From Paulinella micropora (Eukaryota; Cercozoa; Imbricatea; Euglyphida; Paulinellidae): DNA of 35,000 bases. Both the position numbers and the translations under genes were made by a program. The stretch is taken from NCBI GenBank assembly GCA_019918135.1, contig WBZZ01004848.1, forward strand, positions 82,501 through 117,500. The letters run 5' to 3'. Shown one piece after another: positions 19,311 through 29,116 of the stretch (the stretch's first letter is position 1; each line of letters opens with the position of its first letter). Under the pieces are notes generated by a model, which was given only the letters and a program-made list of their open reading frames with translations, ran no database searches and was not told where the DNA came from.

Positions 19311-20276
19311 ATACACGCCGCCTCCTTACCCTCGCTAGAAATTGCGCGGGACAACGCACTCACCATCCGCGTCCAGCAGCAGTCCGAGCTAGCCCCGCTC
19401 TACCGTCAGCTTGGGGAGACCCTCTCCGGCCTAGCCCTCAGCGGCTCTGACGGCAGCCCCGGGGTCATAAACCTGGATGACCTCAACGCGGCCGCCGAGG
19501 CCTCGCTGGCTGACTACTCGGTTTCAGCGACGATCCAGACTCAGGCCAGACAAGCCCTCACTGCGCTGAGCTCGTAGGCGCAGCAACTGGAGGTCAGCAT
19601 CAACAACAGCGCCGCAGCGCTCGGCCGCCAGTACACGGTCCTGATCGCGGAAGCCAAGCGCAACGCAGCCGAGCTGAAAGTCAACATAAGCACACGCCAA
19701 AACATCTCAAAGGAGTTAGAGACTATGTATTACCAGGGCGCGGCGCTAAGAAACAGCCTAATCGAAGATCTGCAAGATCTGCGCCAATATGGCGCCAACC
19801 TCAGCACGCAGATGCTAACGGTGCTGCAAGATCTGCAGAACACTCTAACCCTGCAATACTCCTGTCCACCGGGCGTGACGGCCTAGAACCTGTCCGCCTT
19901 TCTGAATCTCACGACGGATTACTGCTACCGGCCACTGCCGCTCACGCACGACTCCTCGGGCCCGTGCCCTTGTACCCGTGAAAAAGAAACCAAGCTCTTT
20001 TTTGGTTTTTGCAGCAAACCCGACGAAGACGGCAGCTGCAAATCGTGCGCAAACCCGGCAGGCGGGATCCTGGCCGGCCTCTTGATTGGCTCGCTTTGCT
20101 GTTTTTTCATGGGCGGCATCGGCGGCCTCGCCGCCCTCGTGGTGGCCCGCCGGGGCGGGGAGCAGAAACCGCCCGATAGACCGATAGGCAACCGTCTGTT
20201 CTGGGGGCTCTTTCTAGGCGTGAATCCGCTCCTGGGATTTAGTCTTTTAATTACCATGCTAGCTCTAAACCGCTAG
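19284..20276 (+). pseudogene. Coiled-coil membrane glycoprotein (right copy, ectodomain deleted)
   Basis: One frame stays open from 19284 to the TAG at 20274-20276, except for TAG codons at 19575-19577 and 19884-19886. An 861-bp part of the ectodomain found on the left (18258-19118) is missing; the remaining MTVADNW segment is joined to the helical stem near 19317. The stem has N-glycosylation sites, followed by the Cys-rich juxtamembrane region (CPCTREK) and membrane span at about 20070-20150. With both ends damaged this copy cannot make the full protein. Confidence 0.6.
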
Positions 20277-20427
20277 CGCCCCAGCCCGCTGGCGCGGGGC
20301 GGAAGGAAAAAATACCAAGAAACAAAAAGTGTTTTAATAAAAAAATCAAGTCTCATACACTGACAACACAGCACGGTGAAGGGAAGGCCCCCTCCTCCAG
20401 CTCGCGCTTAGCGCGGGCTGAAGGTAA

Positions 20428-20790
20428 TTATGCAAACTTGTGCAGCACGCGAAGACCATTTTGGTAGCACCAGCCTACACGCAAGCTCCTGTGCCTCTTG
20501 ATCTCCGACATGTCCAAGAATGACACGTACCGCTGGTGCGGCTCGCTCCAATAGCCACTCGTGTAGTGGATCGCGGGCGGGCCGAGCATTCTAACCACCG
20601 ACGCCCGAAAGTGCGGGCTACACTCCAGCACGTTGGACGTATCAAGTAGCTCTTGCCACACATTGTCGGCCGGAATAAGGCCCAACGCTTGCCCGGGCCT
20701 GGCAAGCAGCAGAGGCGCCAGCAGGCGCGGTTCAAAGCTAAGCTGGAGGCTCGGCAAGCGCTGGCGGGGTGAAGCGGTCACACTTGTCAT
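20428..20790 (-). CDS. Unknown 120-residue viral protein (right copy)
   Basis: Mirror of 16783-17145, same length and apparently the same protein sequence. Start ATG complements 20788-20790. Conservation of an undamaged frame in both arms contrasts with the broken neighbours, but 120 codons is also short enough to escape lesions by chance. Confidence 0.6.
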   Translation of the reverse strand: MTSVTASPRQRLPSLQLSFEPRLLAPLLLARPGQALGLIPADNVWQELLDTSNVLECSPHFRASVVRMLGPPAIHYTSGYWSEPHQRYVSFLDMSEIKRHRSLRVGWCYQNGLRVLHKFA

Positions 20791-21050
20791 TTTCGCTTGC
20801 CTCGTCCCGGACAGAAAAAGAGAGAGAGAGAGAGAGAAAGGCGGCGCGCCATCAAACTTTCTCCCCCTCTCCCCCCCCCTCCTCCCTCTCCTCTTTTCCA
20901 GCACACACACACCCTCCTCCCCTTCCCCCCCCCCCCCCCCCCAATCCACTTTCCCTCTCCTCCCCGCTTTTTTTTTGTTTTGTTCGTTTGTTGTTTACTC
21001 CTACGCCAGGGCCTAGCAAGAAACTTCAGCCTAGGAGATTACGGTATTCC

Positions 21051-22168
21051 TTAGTAGACGGCATGAGAATAGTAAGATCTGTCCATTCTGTTTAGGCATG
21101 TGTGCCATAAACAATTGCGTATGCCTTGGGCTCTACCACCATCAGAGACCTCTTTTACCTCTCTATACAAATCCTCGATGCCTGGCGGTCCGTCTGTCGA
21201 CTTTGGGTGTTCGTAGGAACCACTGCGCATAAACCTGGCGGGCAGTTTAGGGACAACGTCATTCTCCTTGTACACGCGAGTCCACCTACACCTAAATTTA
21301 CCTTTTCTGCTTAGCATCTGAAGAACGAGTTTGTTGCAAGCCCTGTTACCAAACATGGGCGCTCCCAAGCTCACGACCTCGACTTGTGTCTCGAGCAGAA
21401 GCTTGGCGGCACAGGCGCCGACCAGGGCGGCCAGGGCGCCTCCGAGCGACATGGCTATGCACCAGAGACTGTCCAGCTCCTTACTTTTCATGCGTTCAAT
21501 GAGAAAGCGTAGGGGACGCTGCGTTACACCAAGAGCCAAGTGCTTTGTAAAAGCCCGTGTGGCAGAAAACATTTTCCTTATCCGCCTGCTCTTTCATTTG
21601 AGTAACAGCCAAATCTATTTGCTGGTAGCACAGAGAGGAGGAGGAGTGCATTTCCCCGGGCGTCGAGGTGCCCTCAATTTTGTGGCGCCAGCACTGGAGC
21701 TCTAAAAGGCGGTTTTGTGTGGTAAAGGTTGCGCGTAGTGCTAGAATGGCAGTTTACGGTCTTGGTTGTACCACAACACTGAGCTTAGTTCCCGCCGTTT
21801 GCATTCGTAACCGCACACCCGATCCCGTTTGCACTGCCCGGTCTGATCCGATGATGCCTCGCACTGTCCGGTCTGATCCGATGGCGCGCGGGCCCTTAGC
21901 GGCAAAGAGTCTAATCGGCACGCCGTGCTGTCGTTCGGGCACCCAGGCTAATACCAATACTGCAGTTCCCATGCTCGATCGCTATGTGCAACAGATTCTT
22001 GATTATAGTCTCATCCAGCTCTAACCCCGGAGAGGAAAGCCAAGAAGAGACCTTGGCACCGGACTCGTCTTGTATACGAGCAAGACACTGGTACGGAAAA
22101 CAGGTCAAAAGGCATACCAGCGCACATTTCCTGTACACTTGTAGATCCTCCTTAGAATGGACGTCCAT
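21051..22168 (-). pseudogene. Class 3 lipase-like, right copy
   Basis: Mirror of 15406-16523, with the same stop and frame changes and the same open 3' segment (21051-21572) holding Ser, Asp and His. Within the coding part I saw no arm differences, so the damage is shared. It is divergent from the EGF-like gene at 22374. Confidence 0.75.
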
Positions 22169-22373
22169 TTTCTTTGCAAGAAAAGAAGAGGAAAAACAAG
22201 AGAAACAAAGACGGAGGAGGGGGTGGGGGGGGGGAGGGGAGGGGCTGGGGAAGGGGGGGGGGGGGGGGTGGGGACGGGAGAGGATGTCTTTCCCCTTTCT
22301 TCCTCCTTTTACCCTGAGAAGCCTCAAAGGTGGGGGCGAGGGAGGGAGGGAGGAAGAACTTTCTGTCGCCAAA

Positions 22374-23413
22374 ATGCCCCCCGTGCTGCTACTAATACTA
22401 ACGCTGTCAATAAGTAAAGGGCAAATGCCTGCCTCAACAACGCGGTCCAGACTCCGGCGGGCGGGGCGCAGACACGAAGCTGTGTTTGCAAGCCAGGTTA
22501 CTTTGACGTAAATCCTCCCGCCTCCTCCGAGCCGCATCGCCTTACTTGTCGGAACCTAAACTGACTCGATGACCCAACTTGCAACAACAAGGGCATCTGC
22601 GGAATGTCGTCGTCCCTGGCCGGACCGGTTTGCGTGTGCGGAGATGGCTATGCCGGCCCCGCGTGTGACGTAGCGCGGAGCATGCTCTATGTTTGCGGGC
22701 TCCGTACGGTGCAGTGCACGCTAGGAACCAGCTGGGTAGACGCGATCGTGTCGCAAACCGACTCTCAGTCTACACTCGACCCCGCCATGCACTGGGCCTG
22801 CGCATGCTTGTCGCTGCCCGACAAGTTCCCCGCGCGGGGCGGCGACGACGCGGATGCCCCCGCCATGCCGCGCTTGGATATCCCGCGGGCCTACTTGTAC
22901 GACGCTGAAAACGGAGGTTACATTTCGCCCGCCGATTTCTGCTTTGTCCTGGCGCTGGTCTCCGAGTGGAGTGTTATGCCCGTGCTCGTCCCCGACGGGG
23001 CCAGCACGCTGCCGTTTCAACCCACGCGCTGGCTGATTGCGGGGCTGACGGGGGCCAGCGCAGCGCCGTCGGGGCGCCTTCCAGGCTTTCTGGCGCCGGA
23101 GGTTTTCTGCACCTGGCCCTACAACAACAACGTCCAGCGCGATGGGCTAGACTCGCCCTGGCGCGGCTATTCGTGCGGCGAGCCGGAGCCCGAGCTAGCT
23201 CTACGCTTCACTATGGAAGGCCGGGAAATCACGTGCTGGCCGCTGTGGATTAACAAGGTCTTGCGCAATCAGCCGGACACGCTGCTCCAGTACAGGTGCA
23301 AGGCGGGCAACGGCCGGCTGGGAGACACGCTCCAGCTAGACTGTCTGGTACAAATTGCACCAGCGGCGACCGCCGCCATTACCGTCTCCGAACTCCTAAC
23401 GCAATGCGCCTGA
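22374..23413 (+). pseudogene. Secreted/envelope EGF-like protein (right copy)
   Basis: Mirror of 14164-15203: signal-like start at 22374, the same frame change shortly after, the same TGA at 22562-22564, and the same 269-codon open frame 22604-23413. The EGF signature CVCGDGYAGPACD is close to the N-terminus of that frame. I saw no differences that restore or further damage the gene relative to the left copy. Confidence 0.6.
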
Positions 23414-23505
23414 GCTGGATAGTATTATTTATTAAAATTGACGAATAGAAACCACAATGTAACCTGCCCCCCTCCCCCCCCGCCTTTTTTTTTCTTGCGT
23501 TTTAA

Positions 23506-24770
23506 TTATTCACGCAGGACGTTGTTGTAAATGCTTTCCAAATTGTTCACACAAACCTCAATGCGGTCGTTCCGGATGTGAGCGGCTGAGAGTAGATCCG
23601 TTTCGCAGTTAATAACCTCGTCCAAGCTCTGTGGCACCAGAGTGTGCAAGGGCGGCAGAGCCTGCATCCAGGGCTCCAGCGTACAGCGGGTGAGGTCAAC
23701 GTCGCCCCGGGGGGCGCCGGCCGGGACTGATTCATGCAGGGCGCGGAGAAGCACCAGAATCGCACAGTGCAGCCGCGTGGAGAGTGCGAGGCCATGGGTG
23801 TATACGTAGAGAGGCGGTTGCCAGGGCGTCTTGTTGGTGTAGCACGAGTGCGGCGCCGTCTCATAAAACAGGTGCAGGTAACTCGCGCAACTAGACGCCA
23901 CCGCTGCGCCCAAACCAAATACAAAACCGAGGCCGCCGCCGCCTCCTCCCTCGACGAAGAAGCCTTTTCTCCCGTCCGGGCCAATGTTCCGGACGGGGGC
24001 GCCCGGCCGTGCTGAGCTATCGTGCAGCGCGCCACGTTCTTGAGAAAGCGACGCGCACCTAGGCGGTGTAACAGCAAGAGCATGGCTTCCAGGTAGGCGA
24101 CGTGTAGCTCCATGGTCACCAAACCATCCGCCAGCGCGCCCAGATCCTGCCACCACTTGCCACGCTCCCGGCGTACATGGAAGGGCGTCGTCGGCCGCGG
24201 CGGCTGGGGCTGCGCGCGCTCCGGCGTGTCCGAGTCCGACCGCGGCGAGGATTCGGGCTCCACGCACTCTGCTTGCATAATCAGCTGTTGAGCAAAGGCC
24301 ATACGCACGCAGCGCAGGGCCAATTCGCTGCCGACGTAGGCCGCTACACGGTAGCAGAGCTACACACAATCCCGGTCCCACAGGCTGCGCGGCTTGATCG
24401 ACTCGGCTGTGCTCAGGAGCCGCCGCAGCTCCGGTAGTTCGCGCAGCAGCATGGACGGGCTGTTAGCCCCGAAGAAGGACTCCATCGTCTGCGTCAGGTC
24501 TGCCTCAGCCTGAGAGCCAATGACGTGCCTGCGCAGCTCGGCTGGCAGGCCTTGGCCCTGAGGTTGGTAGATATCTTCGTTCAGCAGGGGCAAACACAGG
24601 GGCGTGCCCGAACGGAAGTGCTGCGCGCTGCACATAAAAGCCACGCCATCCCGGTCGTGCACGAGCGCCACGTTGTGCGAGTGCGACCTGGGGATGGCGG
24701 CCAGCAATGGGTTTAGGACTACCCCCACCACCACCTGTGACAGCACTGAGCGCACCAGCACCGCGTTCGC
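23506..24770 (-). pseudogene. Unknown viral gene downstream of the 429-residue gene (right copy)
   Basis: Mirror of 12797-14070 with the same internal TAG (mirrored at ~24360) and the same frame change near 23930. One visible substitution replaces Thr by Met at about 23666 (GGATGCAGG here, GGACGCAGG on the left). The shared lesions show that they predate the duplication or have been spread by gene conversion. Confidence 0.55.
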
Positions 24771-26059
24771 TAGGACGTAGCTACAGCGCCTGCACGTCGC
24801 CCGCCTGTACCGACGACACCCCTAACACCAACTTGAGCAGCTTGGCCAGCTGCTGCGCAGTGGCCTCGGCGCCGCCGCGGCGCGGCGCGCCGCCCTGTCT
24901 CCGTCCACCGCGGGGCCGCTTTGCAGAGCACAGTGCACTTCTTCGAAAACACGAGCCCCTTCCAGCTGCGGCAGGCCGGATCGCGCGCAGGTACCCACGG
25001 GTACTTCCGCCCCAGGAGCTTCCCCACCACAGCATAGAACAACAGCAGGTACCACTGGTTGCTGCTGCTGATGGGCAGCGCCTGGCCCCGCCCGCGCGGG
25101 CGCGGGTGGGAGGCAACCGAGGCGGTATCGAAATTCGGCGCCGACGTGGAGGGCGCTGGCGCCGGCTGCCCCCCGGCCAGCACGTGCGTACCGGCCTTGT
25201 CGCACAGCTCGCGCAGCTCCGGGTGCAGCAACTCCTCGCACCCTGCGCCCTTGCTCTTGCTGTACTCCCAAAAGCTGTACAGGAGCGACCTCGGCTGGTA
25301 ACACACCGACTCCATAGGCATCGGGCGCTGGCGCTGGGGGCCCGAGTCACGCTCGCGCAGGCTCTGGTACATCATGCACACGCCCGAGGTGCACTCCTCC
25401 AGCGCCATTTGCGCCTCCACAAACTCGACAGTCTTGTGTTTCTTGTCTTGTGGCTCCGCCAGCAGCGGGGGGCGGGGGGCAAACACCACCCGCCCAAGGC
25501 TGACATCATAAGAAATATGCGAACCGCCAAATAGCAATTGCATCTTATTCCACCTCGCCCAATCCGGTACGATCTCCTCTGTCCCCCGCACCCCCGGTGG
25601 CTGTCCCCGTGCTTCTTTCTCCTTTTCTTTCTCCTTGTCCTTTTCCCCCTCTCGCTCCTCTTTCCGCCTTTTGCCCGCCGCTGCCGGCTCTTTGTCCTTT
25701 CTTCTTTTTTGCTGCAACTCGTCCTGCGGCGTGTCCGCCGCCGTCGTCCTCTCCCCCGAGGCGAGCACTCGGGGGGCAGACAATGACGTGTTTGTGTGAA
25801 TGAGGACTGGGCTCGGCAGGGCTGCCGACGCGGCTGCCAGCGACTCCGTGGGCAGAACCTCGGGGGGCTTCCCCCCACTGGAGAGCACGGGGCTCGACGA
25901 CCGGGCCAACGTGCCAGCGACAGCTGCCCCAAGCTCCTGGCCGGCCGCCGGTTCCGGCGACGGCGCAACGGCCAGGGAGCGCAGTATCTCTGACAAGTCT
26001 CCATCGTCTTCTTCTCCTTCCTCGTGGTTCTCCAGGTCTGGAGGTGTGTCTTCGCCCAT
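24770..26059 (-). CDS. Unknown 429-residue viral protein with acidic N-terminus and K/E-rich basic segment
   Basis: The best-preserved large viral frame in the window. Residues 1-25 are acidic. Residues ~30-105 are low-complexity Ala/Ser/Pro. Residues ~105-160 are Lys/Arg/Glu-rich (KEKEKEKEARG) and could hold a nuclear localisation signal. From ~165 onward the sequence looks globular (PDWARWNKMQLLFGG, VEFVEAQMALEEC, SSSNQWYLLLFYAVVGKLLG). The last ~35 residues are Arg-rich and look like an out-of-frame end, and a different frame carries a more protein-like helix near 24781-24880, so the true product may be longer and continue into the next gene. It lies directly downstream of the terminase on the same strand, so a capsid or tegument role is possible. 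I do not recognise a family. Confidence 0.65.
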   Translation of the reverse strand: MGEDTPPDLENHEEGEEDDGDLSEILRSLAVAPSPEPAAGQELGAAVAGTLARSSSPVLSSGGKPPEVLPTESLAAASAALPSPVLIHTNTSLSAPRVLASGERTTAADTPQDELQQKRRKDKEPAAAGKRRKEEREGEKDKEKEKEKEARGQPPGVRGTEEIVPDWARWNKMQLLFGGSHISYDVSLGRVVFAPRPPLLAEPQDKKHKTVEFVEAQMALEECTSGVCMMYQSLRERDSGPQRQRPMPMESVCYQPRSLLYSFWEYSKSKGAGCEELLHPELRELCDKAGTHVLAGGQPAPAPSTSAPNFDTASVASHPRPRGRGQALPISSSNQWYLLLFYAVVGKLLGRKYPWVPARDPACRSWKGLVFSKKCTVLCKAAPRWTETGRRAAPRRRRGHCAAAGQAAQVGVRGVVGTGGRRAGAVATS

Positions 26060-26263
26060 TCTGAACTTTCTTAAAACTTTTGCATGGGTTTCTGTGACAG
26101 CTAGCAAAAGGGGGAAAAACCTACTTTGAGAGCAAGGGGAAGAAAAAAAAAGCCAAGAATGTATGTCGACCCGCCCTCTTTCTTTCTCATCCCTGCCCCC
26201 TCTTTCGTCCCCTTCCCGCTCCTTCTTCTTCTCCTCCCCCCCCCCTCCCTCCCATCCGTCCCT

Positions 26264-26311
<48 letters not shown>

Positions 26312-26325
26312 TGGCTAGACGTGTG

Positions 26326-28155
26326 CTAGACAGAGCCTACTTGGATCCAGTAAAGCGCCAAAAGCAAGCTCATGGCTAGGTCGTCATTCTGCCCCCCCCC
26401 CCCCCCGGTCCCTTGCCGGTAATACCACCCTTTACCTCGGAGAGCTGCTGCAGCTGCGATTCCAACAGGCGCAACATGTCCAGGCGTGAGGGGCGCCCTG
26501 CCCAAGCCAGCCCCTGCGCCAGCGCCAAGCTACCTCGGCGCAGCTGCTCACGCAGCAAATAAGCGCCAACCACCTGGCACTGCCTCGTCGTGCACAAGCC
26601 GTGCTGTGCGCCTTGTTGTTTGGGGTGAGCCAGCGCGGCGGGGTCTCGCCACTCGGACCAGAGCCCAGGTGAGGAGTCGCGTAACGCTCCAGCAAGAGCC
26701 GCACAAAATGCTGCCCCCCAAAGTTGGACTCCACCCCTACGCAAAAGTGAGCGTCGCGGAGCCCGGGGAGTTCTTGCAGCTGCCGCAAAAACGATGCCAT
26801 GCCCCCCGTCTAGCCCCCGGGCTCCGCGGCGGCCAGCGAACAGATCCCTACTAACAGCCAGTGACCGGCCGCCCGCGGGTGCGCCGTCAGCGCCACGGTC
26901 CCGGTCTCAGAACCGCCCCCCCCCCGGCCGGGTCGATGAAGACGTAGACCAGCGCTTGCTGCTGCGACTCAAAGGCCTCGCCCGCCGGCCCCAGCGCCGC
27001 CGCCGCCGCCTCGCGCGCCGCCGCCAGGCGTTGCAGCGTCGCCTGCGGGGCGTACGCGCCCGCCTGCGCCTGCTGCCCCAGCACACGCTCCAGCTCCAGC
27101 TCCGGGTTCAGCACCGGCGCCAGCAGTCGGGCTATGGAGCCCCGGCCCAGCAACCCACCCCCGGCCGAGACGATAGACCCCATCAGCTCTTGTGCGTAGT
27201 GCGAATCCGACTTCATAAAGGCCTCGGCTCGCTGCTGCCCCGTGGTGTTCAGCCAGGCGGGCAAGAGGTGCGCGTTGTGCTTGCAGTTCCTGGGCTGCAC
27301 ACCCGCTTCGCGGCACTCGTTGCACAGCAGGTCCACGTGGAAGCGCAGGAACATGTCGCCGACTGGGTCCGCCGGCGGCGAGCCGTGCTCGCCTCCGCCG
27401 GCCTCCGCCGCGGGCCGCTGGAACAGACGCGAGTACCAGTTGTCGACCCCGTCGGGCGTCGAAATACAAATCAGGGCCGTCCTTTCCACCATCAGCAGGG
27501 GCGCCAACACACTGATCACCGACGTGGGCACGAACGCCGCCTCGTCAATCAAGACCAGGCTCGCACTCTCCCCCCGTATGCTGTTCTCAGTTGGCGCACA
27601 GGCCGTCACCCCGCTCACGGCCCCCGTTCTTAGCGCCTCCGCGCGCGTCCCCGTAAAATCACTCGACCGCACCAAGAAACGCATCGAGTTATTCTCTGCT
27701 ATGCGCTCCGCTCCCCCGGGCAGCTGAGTAAAGTAGTGCAGCGAGGCCTTCATCAACAGCGATGCCGCCTTGCGCTGCGTCGCCAGAATCAGCACACAAA
27801 TTCGGGGGCACAAGTACAGCATCGCCGCACAGAACATCGCCACGCTCGGGGACTTACCCCAGCGCCGCGGGCACAGGATCAGCGTACCAAACGGAAAGCT
27901 CTGCCGCCCTAGCTGCTCCAGCAACGCACCGCGCTCTCGCTGGAAGTTCTCTCTGCCCAGCACCAACTCGCGCACGACACCATCATCGCGTTGTGAAAGC
28001 GCTTCTGGTCCAGAGAACGTCGCTCGCCTGACGTCTGCAGCTGGTCCAGCGTGCGTTGCATCTTTTCCCAATTAAGGCTTTCCGCGCCCGGGGCTGGCAA
28101 ACGCTGCGCGGGGTCCTCGGCCAGGTCCAGCACTGAACGCAGGCGCCGCCCCGGC
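26326..28155 (-). pseudogene. Terminase large subunit (right copy), 5'-truncated
   Basis: Mirror copy of 9426-11257 with the same Walker A, Walker B and nuclease motifs and the same 3' frame changes. The poly-G run in the DPA region is 10 rather than 13, leaving the frame unaltered. A further single-base loss near 27968-27973 (GCGCGAG versus GCGCGGAG on the left) breaks the frame before Walker A, and the 5' end is missing because of the ~598-bp deletion. The longest open piece is 26887-28071. It is joined head-to-head with the start of the zinc-motif gene at 28160. Confidence 0.85.
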
Positions 28156-28159
28156 AGAC

Positions 28160-28969
28160 ATGCGTACCATCAAGAAGACCAGCGACTTAGAGGCGGGACC
28201 CGCGCACGGGGCCAGACGCAACTTGAAGGGAACCCTCAAGCATCAATTTAAAATAAACAGCCAAGAGGTACTTGTCGCCAGGTATAAAGTGGGCAAAGGG
28301 AAATGGTGTGCGTGGAAGCCCGCTTGTAGAAAGTGCTACCGCAAGAAGCGCCTGTACCGTACCGCCAAAGATGGCCAAGCAGGCCTGTGCGACAGGCACT
28401 CAGCCACAGAGGTCAAGCCCCCCGACGACGACGACGACAAGGTGCTAGCTTCTTCTTCGGAGGCAGAGAAAAGACGGTTTCAGGCCCTGCTGCAGCTGCG
28501 ACAGTGGAGCAGCGAATTGCACCTGGCAGCGTCCGAGCGCATGCAACAGAGGTTGACGGAAGAGCTCCGGGGGGCTCTGGCAATAGTGGTTAGGGTCCGA
28601 GATGCCTGGATGCAGGTGCAGCAGCAGTTGAGCAACGTGCAGACCTTGCTTGCCACAGAAAGAACGGCCCACCGCGCAACACAGGAGCTGTTGAATCAAA
28701 AGCTGGAAGAGGCGCGGCGGTGTCAGGACTCTTTGGCAGCGGACCTCCCCCGCTCCAGGAAACAGTGCCAGGCCCACCAAGCCAGCGAGGGGGCCCTGCG
28801 CGCGAGCTGGCAAAAAAGCCAGCAGGAGCTAAAACAAAGAATGGAGGCAGCGACCAGGCCCCCAGCAAAGCCCGCGCCAGGGGGCTGGTTGGGGAGATCG
28901 GCAGACCTCCCGCGAAGTGTCTTGGGACGAAAACCGGGGGCCCGCCAAGACGTCTTTTCCAGCGCTTGA
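28160..28969 (+). CDS. Zinc-motif plus coiled-coil protein, 269 residues
   Basis: Open from ATG 28160 to TGA 28967-28969. The N-terminus is basic. Residues 50-80 hold C50, C56, C59, C77 and H80 in the order C-x5-C-x2-C-x17-C-x2-H (ACRKCYRKKRLY), a plausible zinc-binding motif that loosely resembles EsV-1-7-type Cys/His repeats. Acidic DDDDD follows, then ~130 residues of heptad-like coiled coil (residues ~100-235) and a low-complexity tail. Only the first ~97 codons are duplicated in the left arm, so the outer palindrome boundary cuts this gene. Its start lies about 5 bases from the deleted terminase 5' end, so its original upstream region is gone. Role unknown; DNA binding or regulation would be a guess. 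Confidence 0.65.
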   Translation: MRTIKKTSDLEAGPAHGARRNLKGTLKHQFKINSQEVLVARYKVGKGKWCAWKPACRKCYRKKRLYRTAKDGQAGLCDRHSATEVKPPDDDDDKVLASSSEAEKRRFQALLQLRQWSSELHLAASERMQQRLTEELRGALAIVVRVRDAWMQVQQQLSNVQTLLATERTAHRATQELLNQKLEEARRCQDSLAADLPRSRKQCQAHQASEGALRASWQKSQQELKQRMEAATRPPAKPAPGGWLGRSADLPRSVLGRKPGARQDVFSSA

Positions 28970-29116
28970 GTCGCAGCCCTGGAGGAGAGAACCAAAGTGG
29001 AGGGGGGGTGGGGGGGGTGGAGCGCCCCCCCCCCCCCTCTCCCCGTGCATTTTGTTTTTGTTTCCAATACCCCCCCCCCCCCTTCACTATTCTTCCAGAG
29101 GTAAAATAAAAACAGC
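28970..29116 (+). promoter_or_regulatory. Poly-G / poly-C mirror tract before the ankyrin-like gene
   Basis: GGAGGGGGGGTGGGGGGG, then a GCG spacer, then C13, a T-rich break, and another C14 run ending about 40 bases before ATG 29117. A TTCTTCCAG acceptor-like sequence and TAAAATAAAAAC lie just before the ATG. Same poly-G/pyrimidine leader style as the palindrome genes, which supports one common viral origin. Confidence 0.4.

Larger units (their letters stand above)
19249..28451 (-). repeat. Right arm of the ~10-kb palindrome
   Basis: Reverse-complement copy of 8531-19180 carrying two internal deletions relative to it. The unique outer continuation (28452 onward) shows that the right arm is joined to uninterrupted viral sequence, whereas the left arm is truncated. 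The arm gene order therefore mirrors that of the left. Confidence 0.93.

Noticed and set aside
13214..20276. Reassigned stop code (TAG or TAA read as glutamine)
   Set aside because: TAG ends the glycoprotein and terminase frames just before plausible 3' ends, TAA ends several other genes, and an internal TGA is also present. No single code explains all internal and final stops.
8531..28451. Simple missed-adapter sequencing artefact as the cause of the palindrome
   Set aside because: Not excluded, but the arms differ by substitutions and two separate deletions, the outer flanks differ, and the loop carries no adapter-like sequence. A fold-back read would give symmetric arms.
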